Part shown: one piece after another, positions 1-6,805 of the stretch | Numbering within the stretch: position 1 is the first letter of the stretch | How the letters are laid out: every line of letters starts with the position of its first letter | From: RGIG8745 sp045576655 | Lineage (GTDB): Bacteria > Bacteroidota > Bacteroidia > Bacteroidales > Bacteroidaceae | Reading direction: 5' to 3' | Length of the DNA stretch: 21,769 bases | Assembly (NCBI GenBank): GCA_045576655.1 | Contig: JAZNGW010000042.1 | Coordinates: 1 to 21,769 of the forward strand | The notes under the pieces: generated by a model | What the model saw: only the letters and a program-made list of their open reading frames with translations | Told to the model about the DNA's origin: nothing | The model's database searches: none | Position numbers and translations under genes: made by a program

Positions 1-13
1 ATAAGTGCCAGCA

Positions 14-146
14 GTCAACCAATATAGCAAATAACAACCACAATGCTCAACCCAAAACACAACTAAGCAAAAACATAGTCAACTAAATTTAAAACTAATC
101 TTAAACCAAGTCAACCTAAGATATAAATAAGACGGAAAAGGTCAAC
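14..146. repeat. GTCAAC motif repeated every 31-32 bp
   Basis: The hexamer GTCAAC, or TCAAC with one changed base, starts at about 14, 46, 78, 110 and 141. The spacing is 32, 32, 32 and 31 bp, close to three turns of the DNA helix. The sequence between motifs is A-rich and not conserved between units, so this is not a CRISPR array. Most of it (47-164) recurs inverted at the other end of the window. The function is unknown; phased binding sites or bent DNA are possible. Confidence 0.6.
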
Positions 147-164
147 CAAATTCGTTAAACCACA
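47..164 (+). repeat. 118 bp terminal inverted repeat, left copy
   Basis: This block matches the reverse complement of 21651-21768 base for base by eye. It is A-rich, carries no reading frame of note and contains most of the phased GTCAAC motifs. Directly after it comes the 100 bp AT-rich core, which at the other end of the window is joined in the opposite orientation. The two copies may be ends of a repeat family, or the place where an assembly stopped at a repeat. Confidence 0.85.
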
Positions 165-166
165 CT

Positions 167-266
167 GAAAACTATAAATAAAAGTAATATTTGTACAAAT
201 AATAGTTTTATTTATATAAATATTAGTTTTATTCTTACAAATATAAGTTTTATTTATACTTTTCTC
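167..266 (+). repeat. AT-rich core of 21 bp units, copy 1
   Basis: Three head-to-tail 21 bp units lie at 197-217, 218-238 and 239-259; each starts AAAT and contains AGTTTTATT. A fourth, inverted unit lies at 172-192, and the central GTAC at 193-196 makes the middle palindromic. The ends are imperfect inverted repeats (GAAAACTATAAATAAAAG against GAGAAAAGTATAAATAAAAC). Twenty-one bp is two helical turns. Further copies are at 12310-12409 and 21551-21650. MITE-like or protein-binding repeat; function unknown. Confidence 0.8.
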
Positions 267-327
267 CGAGGGGGCGCAAAATATCCACCGAGGTGGAGCA
301 AAGTTTCCACTGCGGTGGCGGTGTTTT

Positions 328-348
328 CGGGCGGGCTAACCCCGCCCG
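328..348. other. GC-rich hairpin inside the long repeat
   Basis: CGGGCGGG, a five-base loop and CCCGCCCG form a perfect 8 bp stem. The copy in the inverted repeat near 12227-12247 has several substitutions but can still fold with G-U pairs and one mismatch. No T-run follows, so it is not a standard intrinsic terminator. Confidence 0.5.
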
Positions 349-355
349 AATGTGG

Positions 356-440
356 CACAGATCACAGATTTCACGGATTCGAGCAGATTAAAAGTAACTT
401 GTTAAAAGAATTAATCTGTGAAAATCTGTGCTATCTGTAG
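356..440. repeat. Inverted-repeat element (CACAGATTTCACGGATT type)
   Basis: The left arm at 356-379 (CACAGATCACAGATTTCACG...) is complementary, with small gaps, to the right arm at about 413-440 (AATCTGTGAAAATCTGTG...). I recognise this kind of sequence as a common intergenic repeat in Bacteroidales. It is also present inverted inside 12009-12411. Confidence 0.6.
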
Positions 441-744
441 TTTAGAGCCTGTGAGTTGAGATCCTTCACTAACGTTCAGGATGACAATGGCAGGCGCTGT
501 CGGGCGGACACATAGGTCCGCACCCTACATGGATAACGCTAATGACAACATGAGCGGTTACAATGATGTGGCACCTTAATACCCTAAGCACACCACAAAG
601 ACTTTATCGCTCCCAATGACAATTCCCACTCATAATTAGCACCACAGTGTTTTTTTTGCTACTTTTGCGATAGAGAAGCCGAAGGTGTTGATATGGGCGT
701 CACTTTGGAAAGTGGAGACGCTGCTTTACAGTCGCAAGGACTAT

Positions 745-752
745 TATATTTG
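745..752 (+). promoter_or_regulatory. Possible -7 box before the PagL-like gene
   Basis: TATATTTG fits the Bacteroidetes -7 consensus TAnnTTTG. No TTTG is found at the expected 19-21 bp upstream, so support is weak. Transcription from here would place the repeat element at 808-894 in the leader. Confidence 0.3.
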
Positions 753-807
753 TGAGTAGTGAGAATTTAGTAATTAGTAATATCTTGCCACATGTTTGCA
801 TTTGACG

Positions 808-894
808 ATGTCATTCTGACAACCGAAGGGAAGAAGAATCTCAAAGACAATGATTTGTTTCATGGAGATTCCTCACGTCCGCTCGGAATGACAT
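808..894. repeat. MITE-like inverted-repeat element
   Basis: The ends ATGTCATTCTGA (808-819) and TCGGAATGACAT (883-894) are inverted repeats with one mismatch. Inner arms near 833-841 and 865-873 also pair. This resembles the 'gtcattctga' intergenic repeats seen in Bacteroidales. It covers the first part of the longest open frame of the next gene, which argues that those codons are not real protein. Confidence 0.6.
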
Positions 895-2177
895 GTTTGT
901 GCAAGCATGCGTATTATTGCCTTGGCTTCTCTGCAAGGAGATTTTTGTGCTTCACCGCTATGTTGCTTATTGCGAGCGTTCTTCTTGCGCAAAAGAGCCG
1001 TGGGAAGCACTGGGGCGCGGAGGTGGAGTTTATGCCTGGCAAAGCGCTGGTCATGGATGAATATCAGCGTAAGTGGATGAGGGGCAAGGACAACTACACT
1101 ATTGGGGTGAGGGCTAACTACAGTACGTTGCCAAGCGACAGCGATGACTTTGCTGCCGACTACAACTACCCCACTCTCAGCATCGGACTGCGCTACAGCA
1201 TGAACAGCAACGTCACCATGTACCGCGACAAGGATAAGGATTGGCCGCTGATCGAGCCTGTCGACTACAAAAGCCGATTGGGCAATATTGTCACGCTCTA
1301 CGGCATGTTCTCACGCCCAATCTTCCGCTCACAAAAATGGGAATTTGGATATTCACTGGCTGCAGGTGTTGGCTATAGCAAAAACAAGTACAACACGCAC
1401 GATGCCATTGACAACGAACTGATCGGTTCGAGATGGCTCATATATTTTGGCGCCGGACTGAATGCCACATACAGATTTGCTCCCAAGTGGGGATTGAAGG
1501 CGGGTCTGGACTTCTACCACCACAGCAACGGTGCGCTCAACCGTCCGAACAAGGGCGCCAACATCTTAGGACCATCGTTAGCTCTATGCTATCAGCCTTA
1601 TGCTGAAGAGGTTGCAGATACGAAACAGACTTTCTCGCCTGCTTCGTTCAAGAGTTTCTGGTACTGCAACATCACTGCCGGCATAGGTGGCAAGACTATG
1701 CTGGAAGACTGGATTGACACACAGTTTGACACCCCACCAAGCGAAACTGACTACCGCACAGACCAGTTCAAGTCGTACGTTGCCTATTCGCTGCAGGCCG
1801 ACATCATGTGCCGCTACGCACGCCGCTGGGCATCGGGAGCGGGAGTTGACTTGTTTTATGGCACCTACTCCGCACACATAAGAGATTTGGACGCTGAGAA
1901 AGGGCGCAAGGCCAAGCACAGTCCGTGGTCTGTGGGCATAGCGGCCAAGCACCAAGTTTACTTCCGCAACCTGTCGCTTGCCATGTCTGTGGGCTACTAC
2001 CTGTTCCGCGAAATGGGGCATAACGCTAAGGAGAACGAGAAGCGCTACTACGAACGCATCGGAGTGCACTACACCTTCCCGTCGCTCGGCGGACTCACCA
2101 TCGGAGGCAATGTAAAAGCGCATCTCACTAAGGCCGACCTGACGGAGTTTGTCGTGTCATATCCCATTAAGTTGTAG
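888..2177 (+). CDS. PagL-like lipid A deacylase (acyloxyacyl hydrolase family)
   Basis: The likely role is an outer-membrane beta-barrel enzyme that removes an acyl chain from lipid A. The family signature His-x-Ser-Asn is visible as HHSN at residues 211-214 (numbered from 888), followed by PNKGAN, as in PagL-type active sites. The signal peptide has an RR-containing n-region and a hydrophobic stretch ending near LLAQ (about residues 25-35). At 429 residues it is far longer than PagL; the second half (from about residue 255) looks like further barrel strands, which Bacteroidetes members often have. The frame is open back to an ATG at 792, but codons 792-887 lie in a repeat element, so I start at 888; an ATG at 960 is also possible. 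It stands alone, before argS. The family is fairly sure; the substrate is inferred. Confidence 0.7.
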   Translation: MTCLCKHAYYCLGFSARRFLCFTAMLLIASVLLAQKSRGKHWGAEVEFMPGKALVMDEYQRKWMRGKDNYTIGVRANYSTLPSDSDDFAADYNYPTLSIGLRYSMNSNVTMYRDKDKDWPLIEPVDYKSRLGNIVTLYGMFSRPIFRSQKWEFGYSLAAGVGYSKNKYNTHDAIDNELIGSRWLIYFGAGLNATYRFAPKWGLKAGLDFYHHSNGALNRPNKGANILGPSLALCYQPYAEEVADTKQTFSPASFKSFWYCNITAGIGGKTMLEDWIDTQFDTPPSETDYRTDQFKSYVAYSLQADIMCRYARRWASGAGVDLFYGTYSAHIRDLDAEKGRKAKHSPWSVGIAAKHQVYFRNLSLAMSVGYYLFREMGHNAKENEKRYYERIGVHYTFPSLGGLTIGGNVKAHLTKADLTEFVVSYPIKL

Positions 2178-2191
2178 ACCTCGTCTAATAA

Positions 2192-2233
2192 GGAGTTAAA
2201 TTGGGGGAGTTAAATTGGGGAAGTTAAATTGGG
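2192..2233. repeat. Three tandem 14 bp units
   Basis: GGAGTTAAATTGGG, GGAGTTAAATTGGG and GAAGTTAAATTGGG follow each other without gaps, then GAAGGAG. They lie in the spacer after the PagL-like stop. They share GGAGTTAA with the 8 bp repeats at 20617-20656. Confidence 0.8.
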
Positions 2234-2326
2234 GAAGGAGCGTCTGATTAGAGCGTAAAAGTCAACGTTAAAGTTAATTAGGTCGCATTCTCAGGGCATT
2301 CTGCCACATGTTTCATTTCTTTGTTG

Positions 2327-2334
2327 TATCTTTG
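2327..2334 (+). promoter_or_regulatory. -7 box of the argS promoter
   Basis: TATCTTTG matches the Bacteroidetes primary sigma -7 consensus TAnnTTTG. It lies 28 bp before the argS ATG, giving a leader of about 20 bases. The -33 TTTG is not clear at the right distance. Confidence 0.6.
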
Positions 2335-2362
2335 TAAAGAATTATAACACAATAGCAATACG

Positions 2363-4186
2363 ATGAGTATAGAAGAAAAAATCATAGCAGCCGTACAAGA
2401 AGGAGTAAAGGCTCTGTACGGAATGGAAGTGCCTGCCGAGCAGGTTCAGTTGCAGAAGACAAAGAAGGAATTTGAAGGTCACATCACAGTCGTGACATTC
2501 CCGTTTGTTAAGGCAGCCCGCAAAGGGCCTGAGCAGGTAAGCACCGAATTAGGCGAATACCTCCAGAAGGAGGCATCTGACGTAGTGGCAGGATTCAACG
2601 TCGTTAAGGGATTCCTCAACCTCACTGTAAGCAACGCTTGCTGGATCGAACTGCTCAACGAAATCAGCGCTGACCATGAATTCGGATTCCTCAAGGCTAC
2701 CGACGAGTCACCACTCGTCATGATTGAATACTCTTCACCTAATACAAACAAGCCTCTTCACCTTGGACACGTGCGTAACAACCTTCTCGGTTCGGCTCTT
2801 GCACGTATCGTGGCAGCCAACGGCAACAAGGTTGTCAAGACTAACATCGTGAACGACCGCGGAATCCATATCTGCAAGTCTATGCTGGCATGGCAGAAGT
2901 GGGGCAACGGCGAGACTCCTGAGACATCGGGAAAGAAGGGCGACCACCTCATCGGCGACTACTACGTGGCTTTCGACAAGCACTACAAGGCTGAATGTGA
3001 CGAACTTGCTCAGCAGTACATCGCTGAGGGCATGGAGGCTGAGGCTGCCAAGGAAAAGGCAAAGCAGGAGTCACCGCTCATCAAGGAGGCTCATGACATG
3101 CTCGTGAAGTGGGAGCAGAACGACCCTGAAATCCGTTCGCTCTGGAAGATGATGAACGAGTGGGTTTACGCCGGATTTGACGAGACATACGAGCGCATGG
3201 GCGTTTCGTTCGACAAGATATACTACGAATCAGACACTTACCTCGAAGGTCGTGAGAAGGTGATGGAAGGTCTTGAAAAAGGATTCTTCTATCGTCGTGA
3301 CGACAACTCCGTATGGGCAAATCTCGAAGCAGAGGGACTGGACGAGAAACTCCTGCTCCGCAGCGACGGTACATCGGTCTACATGACTCAGGACATCGGT
3401 ACTGCAAAACTCCGTTTCCAGGACTACCCAATCGACAAGATGATCTACGTTGTGGGCAACGAACAGAACTACCACTTCCAGGTGCTCTCCATCCTGCTCG
3501 ACAAACTCGGATTCAAGTGGGGCAAGGACCTCGTGCACTTCTCCTACGGAATGGTCGAACTCCCTAACGGAAAGATGAAGAGCCGCGAGGGTACGGTAGT
3601 CGACGCCGACGACCTCATGGACGCAATGGTAAGCGACGCCTACGACGTGTCAAAGGAAATGACCAAGAAACTCACAGATGTGACAGAGGAAGAGGCTCGC
3701 GAGACTGCACGCAAAGTAGGTCTTGGCGCACTCAAATACTTCATCCTCAAGGTTGACGCCCGCAAGAACATGCTGTTCAACCCTGAAGAGAGCATCGACT
3801 TCAACGGCAACACCGGCCCGTTCATCCAGTACACTTACGCACGTATCTCTTCTATCCTCCGCAAGGCTGCAGAGGCTGGCATCAGCGTGCCTGACACCCT
3901 GCCTACAAACATCGGCATAGAGACCAAGGAGACAGAACTCATCCAGAAGCTCAACGGATTCTCAGCAGCTGTGCGCCAGGCTGGAATCGACTACAGCCCT
4001 TCAGGCATAGCAAACTACTGCTACGAACTGACTAAGGAATTCAACCAGTTCTACCACGACTTCAGCATCCTCCGCGAGGAAGACGAGGCAAAGAAAGTGT
4101 TCCGACTCGTACTCTCTAAGAACGTGGCAAAAGTTGTAGCCCTCGGAATGGGACTCCTCGGCATCGAAATGCCTGAGAGAATGTAA
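2363..4186 (+). CDS. argS: Arginyl-tRNA synthetase
   Basis: This class I aminoacyl-tRNA synthetase joins arginine to tRNA-Arg using ATP in the cytoplasm. The N-terminal additional domain occupies about residues 1-110. The HIGH motif appears as HLGH at 133-136, inside the family signature EYSSPNTNKPLHLGHVRNN. KMKSR at 404-408 stands in the KMSKS position. The C-terminal helical anticodon-binding domain (DALR type, about 485-607) ends in the usual ERM. The 607-residue length is normal for Bacteroidetes. The ATG sits 28 bp after a good -7 box. rnhA begins 3 bp after the stop, so the two are probably cotranscribed. Confidence 0.97.
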   Translation: MSIEEKIIAAVQEGVKALYGMEVPAEQVQLQKTKKEFEGHITVVTFPFVKAARKGPEQVSTELGEYLQKEASDVVAGFNVVKGFLNLTVSNACWIELLNEISADHEFGFLKATDESPLVMIEYSSPNTNKPLHLGHVRNNLLGSALARIVAANGNKVVKTNIVNDRGIHICKSMLAWQKWGNGETPETSGKKGDHLIGDYYVAFDKHYKAECDELAQQYIAEGMEAEAAKEKAKQESPLIKEAHDMLVKWEQNDPEIRSLWKMMNEWVYAGFDETYERMGVSFDKIYYESDTYLEGREKVMEGLEKGFFYRRDDNSVWANLEAEGLDEKLLLRSDGTSVYMTQDIGTAKLRFQDYPIDKMIYVVGNEQNYHFQVLSILLDKLGFKWGKDLVHFSYGMVELPNGKMKSREGTVVDADDLMDAMVSDAYDVSKEMTKKLTDVTEEEARETARKVGLGALKYFILKVDARKNMLFNPEESIDFNGNTGPFIQYTYARISSILRKAAEAGISVPDTLPTNIGIETKETELIQKLNGFSAAVRQAGIDYSPSGIANYCYELTKEFNQFYHDFSILREEDEAKKVFRLVLSKNVAKVVALGMGLLGIEMPERM

Positions 4187-4189
4187 GCG

Positions 4190-4849
4190 ATGGCTAAAAG
4201 CAAGTTTTACGTAGTCTGGAACGGTCTGAACACTGGAGTTTTCTCCTCGTGGAAAGACTGTGAGGCGCAGATAAAAGGCGTGCAGGGAGCGCTGTACAAA
4301 TCGTTCGACTCAAAAGACGAGGCCGAAAAGGCGTACAGCTCCAGCCCCTGGGACTACATCCAGAAGAAATCACCAGCGGAGGGTAAGGCAAAGAGCGAGG
4401 ACGTGCCTTCATGGCGAAACGACACCGTCCTGCCCCTACCGCCCGAAGTGGAAGCCGAAGCGCTGGCTGTCGACGCGGCCTGCAGCGGCAATCCCGGACA
4501 GATGGAATACCGCGGAGTATATCTGCGCACAGGACAAGAGATATTCCATTACGGACCGACGCTGGGCACAAACAACATCGGCGAGTTCCTCGCCATAGTC
4601 CACGCACTTGCGCTGCTCAAGCAGAAGTCGTCCGCGATGACCATCTACAGCGACAGCAAGATTGCCCAGCTGTGGGTGAGAAAGCGCGAATGCAAAACCA
4701 AACTGGAGCGCACTCCCAAAACAGAGAAACTCCTTCAAGACGTTGACCGTGCCGTGGCATGGTTGCACAACAACGCATACCAGAACAAGATTCTCAAGTG
4801 GAAAACTGAGGAGTGGGGCGAAATTCCAGCCGACTTCGGAAGGAAATGA
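4190..4849 (+). CDS. rnhA: Ribonuclease HI with N-terminal viroplasmin-like domain
   Basis: It degrades the RNA strand of RNA-DNA hybrids. Residues 1-50 are the small hybrid-binding domain (KFYVVWNGLNTGVF, then GALYKSF) found in eukaryotic RNase H1 and many Bacteroidetes enzymes. A linker of about 40 residues follows. The catalytic domain begins near residue 92, with visible acidic residues D95 (in VDAACSGNPG), E132 (NNIGEFLA) and D155 (IYSDSK); the last is probably D215 in EIPADFGRK. It starts 3 bp after the argS stop, which suggests translational coupling. No clear terminator follows. Confidence 0.93.
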   Translation: MAKSKFYVVWNGLNTGVFSSWKDCEAQIKGVQGALYKSFDSKDEAEKAYSSSPWDYIQKKSPAEGKAKSEDVPSWRNDTVLPLPPEVEAEALAVDAACSGNPGQMEYRGVYLRTGQEIFHYGPTLGTNNIGEFLAIVHALALLKQKSSAMTIYSDSKIAQLWVRKRECKTKLERTPKTEKLLQDVDRAVAWLHNNAYQNKILKWKTEEWGEIPADFGRK

Positions 4850-4852
4850 GGT

Positions 4853-4948
4853 GCCCCTCCCTAACCCTCCCCAAAATGGAGGGAACAATAGAATTGCATA
4901 AAAATCATAGTCTTTATCTTCTCCCCCTGGGGAGATAAGAGAGGGGCT
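4853..4948. repeat. Intergenic repeat with GCCCCTC ends
   Basis: The spacer begins with CCCCTCCCTAACCCTCCCC (4854-4872), and its exact reverse complement recurs at 16175-16193. It ends with GAGAGGGGC, giving short inverted ends. A hairpin-forming TCTCCCC/GGGGAGA lies near 4920-4935. This is a common Bacteroidales intergenic repeat type; it may weakly attenuate transcription between rnhA and the ABC exporter. Confidence 0.55.
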
Positions 4949-4970
4949 TTCAATTTTCAAATTAATACAG

Positions 4971-6800
4971 GTGAGAGAGTTCTACAAAATCATGGGCAAG
5001 TACTTTGCCCGCTACAAGGGGTACATCATCGGTACCCTAAGTGTGAATATACTTTCAGCTATATTCAACGTCATTTCATTCTCCGTACTTATGCCTATAC
5101 TCGAAATCCTGTTCGAGACGAAGCACGAGCGCTACGTGTTCATGGCGTGGGATTCGGGCGACATCAAGGATGTGGCTTTCAACAACCTCTACTACTACTC
5201 ACAGGTGTTGGTCGACACGCACGGACCAGCCACAACACTGCTATTGCTTGGCGTGGCGCTCAGCGTGCTTACCTTGTTTAAGACTGCCGCATACTTCGGA
5301 GGTTCCGCTTGCCTGATGCCTCTGCGAACAGGTATCGTGCGCGACATCCGCAACGACATCTACAAGAAAGTGCTTCACTTGCCTCTCGGATTCTTCTCTG
5401 AAAAGCGCAAGGGCGACATCCTTACACGCATCACCAGCGATGTGGGCGAAATAGATTCGTCCATAGGCAACTCGCTCGACATGGCCATAAAGAACCCAAT
5501 ACTCATCTGCGTCTATGTAGGTACGCTAATAGCCATCAGTTGGCAACTCACCCTCTTCACTCTCCTTGTCGTGCCGTTTCTTGCTTGGGGAATCGGTTCC
5601 ATCGGCAAGAAACTGAAGAGCCGCTCTCTCCAGGCGCAATCAAAATGGAGCGACGGAGTGAGCCAGATTGAAGAAACTCTCGGCGGACTGCGCATCATCA
5701 AGGCTTTCATAGCCGAGAAGAAGATGGAAGACCGGTTCGTGGCTGTAAACAACGAGTACCGCAACGCAGCCATGAAAGTGGCGATACGCCAGTCGGCAGC
5801 CCATCCTGTGAGCGAGTTCCTCGGCACATGTATGATCGTGATAGTGCTTTGGTTCGGCGGTTACCTCATCTTCAGCGGCGACTCCTCTATCGACGCCAGC
5901 GCCTTCATCTACTACCTCGTCATCCTCTACACCATCCTGCAGCCTATCAAGGACCTCTCAAAGGCAGGCTACAGCATACAGAAGGGTATGGCATCGATGG
6001 AGCGCATCAACAAGATCATGAATGCAGAGAACAACATCCGGGAACCTGAGAATCCCGTTCAGGCAGACAACCTAAACGAGAAGATTGAAGTGAAAAACGT
6101 TTGCTTCAGCTACAACGAGAGCAAGGAGATTCTTCACGACGTCAGCATCACCATAGAGAAAGGCAAGACTATCGCCCTCGTAGGTCAGTCCGGTTCAGGA
6201 AAGAGTACGCTTGTCGACCTCATACCTCGCTATCACGATGTAAGCAAAGGCGAGATTCTCATCGACGGAACCAACATCAAAGACTTCTCGGTGCGCTCGC
6301 TCCGTTCGCTCATAGGCAACGTAAACCAGGAAGCCATCCTCTTCAATGACACCGTGTTCAACAACATCGCTTTCGGTGTGGACAACGCCACCCAGGAACA
6401 GGTAGAGGCAGCAGCACGCATCGCCAATGCCCATGAGTTCATCATGGAACTGGAGGACGGCTACCAAACCAAAGTGGGCGACCGTGGCGGACGCCTCTCC
6501 GGTGGGCAGCGCCAGCGCATCAGCATAGCACGCGCCATACTAAAGAACCCTCCTATCCTCATCCTCGACGAAGCCACATCAGCACTCGACACAGAGTCGG
6601 AGCGCCTTGTGCAGGATGCGCTTGAGAAGCTCATGAAGTCACGCACGACTATCGCCATAGCACACCGTCTGTCAACAATCAAGAACGCTGATGAAATCTG
6701 CGTTCTTCACGAAGGACGCATCGTTGAGCGCGGTACTCACGAGAAACTCATCGCTCTCAACGGATATTACAAGAAACTCAACGACATGCAGGCACTATAA
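4971..6800 (+). CDS. ABC exporter, MsbA-like lipid flippase type
   Basis: This is a half-transporter with the membrane domain first (about residues 15-335, six predicted helices) and the ATPase second (about 370-609). Visible motifs are Walker A GQSGSGKST 405-413, Q-loop Q453, signature LSGGQ 509-513, Walker B ILILDE 529-534 and H-loop H565. Length and order fit MsbA/LmrA-type homodimeric exporters of the inner membrane. Lipid A-core or a related lipid is the likely cargo but is inferred. The start is GTG at 4971, giving the family-like N-terminus REFYKIMGKYFARYKGY; an ATG at 4992 is the alternative. The LtaS-like gene follows after 5 bp, so they form an operon. Confidence 0.9.
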   Translation: MREFYKIMGKYFARYKGYIIGTLSVNILSAIFNVISFSVLMPILEILFETKHERYVFMAWDSGDIKDVAFNNLYYYSQVLVDTHGPATTLLLLGVALSVLTLFKTAAYFGGSACLMPLRTGIVRDIRNDIYKKVLHLPLGFFSEKRKGDILTRITSDVGEIDSSIGNSLDMAIKNPILICVYVGTLIAISWQLTLFTLLVVPFLAWGIGSIGKKLKSRSLQAQSKWSDGVSQIEETLGGLRIIKAFIAEKKMEDRFVAVNNEYRNAAMKVAIRQSAAHPVSEFLGTCMIVIVLWFGGYLIFSGDSSIDASAFIYYLVILYTILQPIKDLSKAGYSIQKGMASMERINKIMNAENNIREPENPVQADNLNEKIEVKNVCFSYNESKEILHDVSITIEKGKTIALVGQSGSGKSTLVDLIPRYHDVSKGEILIDGTNIKDFSVRSLRSLIGNVNQEAILFNDTVFNNIAFGVDNATQEQVEAAARIANAHEFIMELEDGYQTKVGDRGGRLSGGQRQRISIARAILKNPPILILDEATSALDTESERLVQDALEKLMKSRTTIAIAHRLSTIKNADEICVLHEGRIVERGTHEKLIALNGYYKKLNDMQAL

Positions 6801-6805
6801 ACACC

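Larger units (their letters stand above)
165..568 (+). repeat. 404 bp long inverted repeat, copy A
   Basis: This matches the reverse complement of 12009-12411 with about 16 differences by eye (roughly 96% identity). It is a composite: a 100 bp AT-rich core, a GC-rich stretch with a hairpin at 328-348, an inverted-repeat element at 356-440, and short stretches of the kind scattered through Bacteroidales intergenic DNA (for example CTAACGTTCAGGATGAC and GGCGGACACATAGGTCCG). There is no convincing coding frame. The rest of the gene-free left end, 569-744, holds only a weak near-palindrome around 697-722 and nothing else I can support. Confidence 0.85.

Noticed and set aside
14..146. Regular 32 bp spacing as a CRISPR array
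   Set aside because: Only six or seven bases are conserved per unit; a CRISPR repeat is 24-40 bp and no cas gene is present.
680..752. Coding-looking stretch before the PagL-like gene
   Set aside because: Short, without a start, and not recognisable as a gene remnant; a near-palindrome explains part of it.
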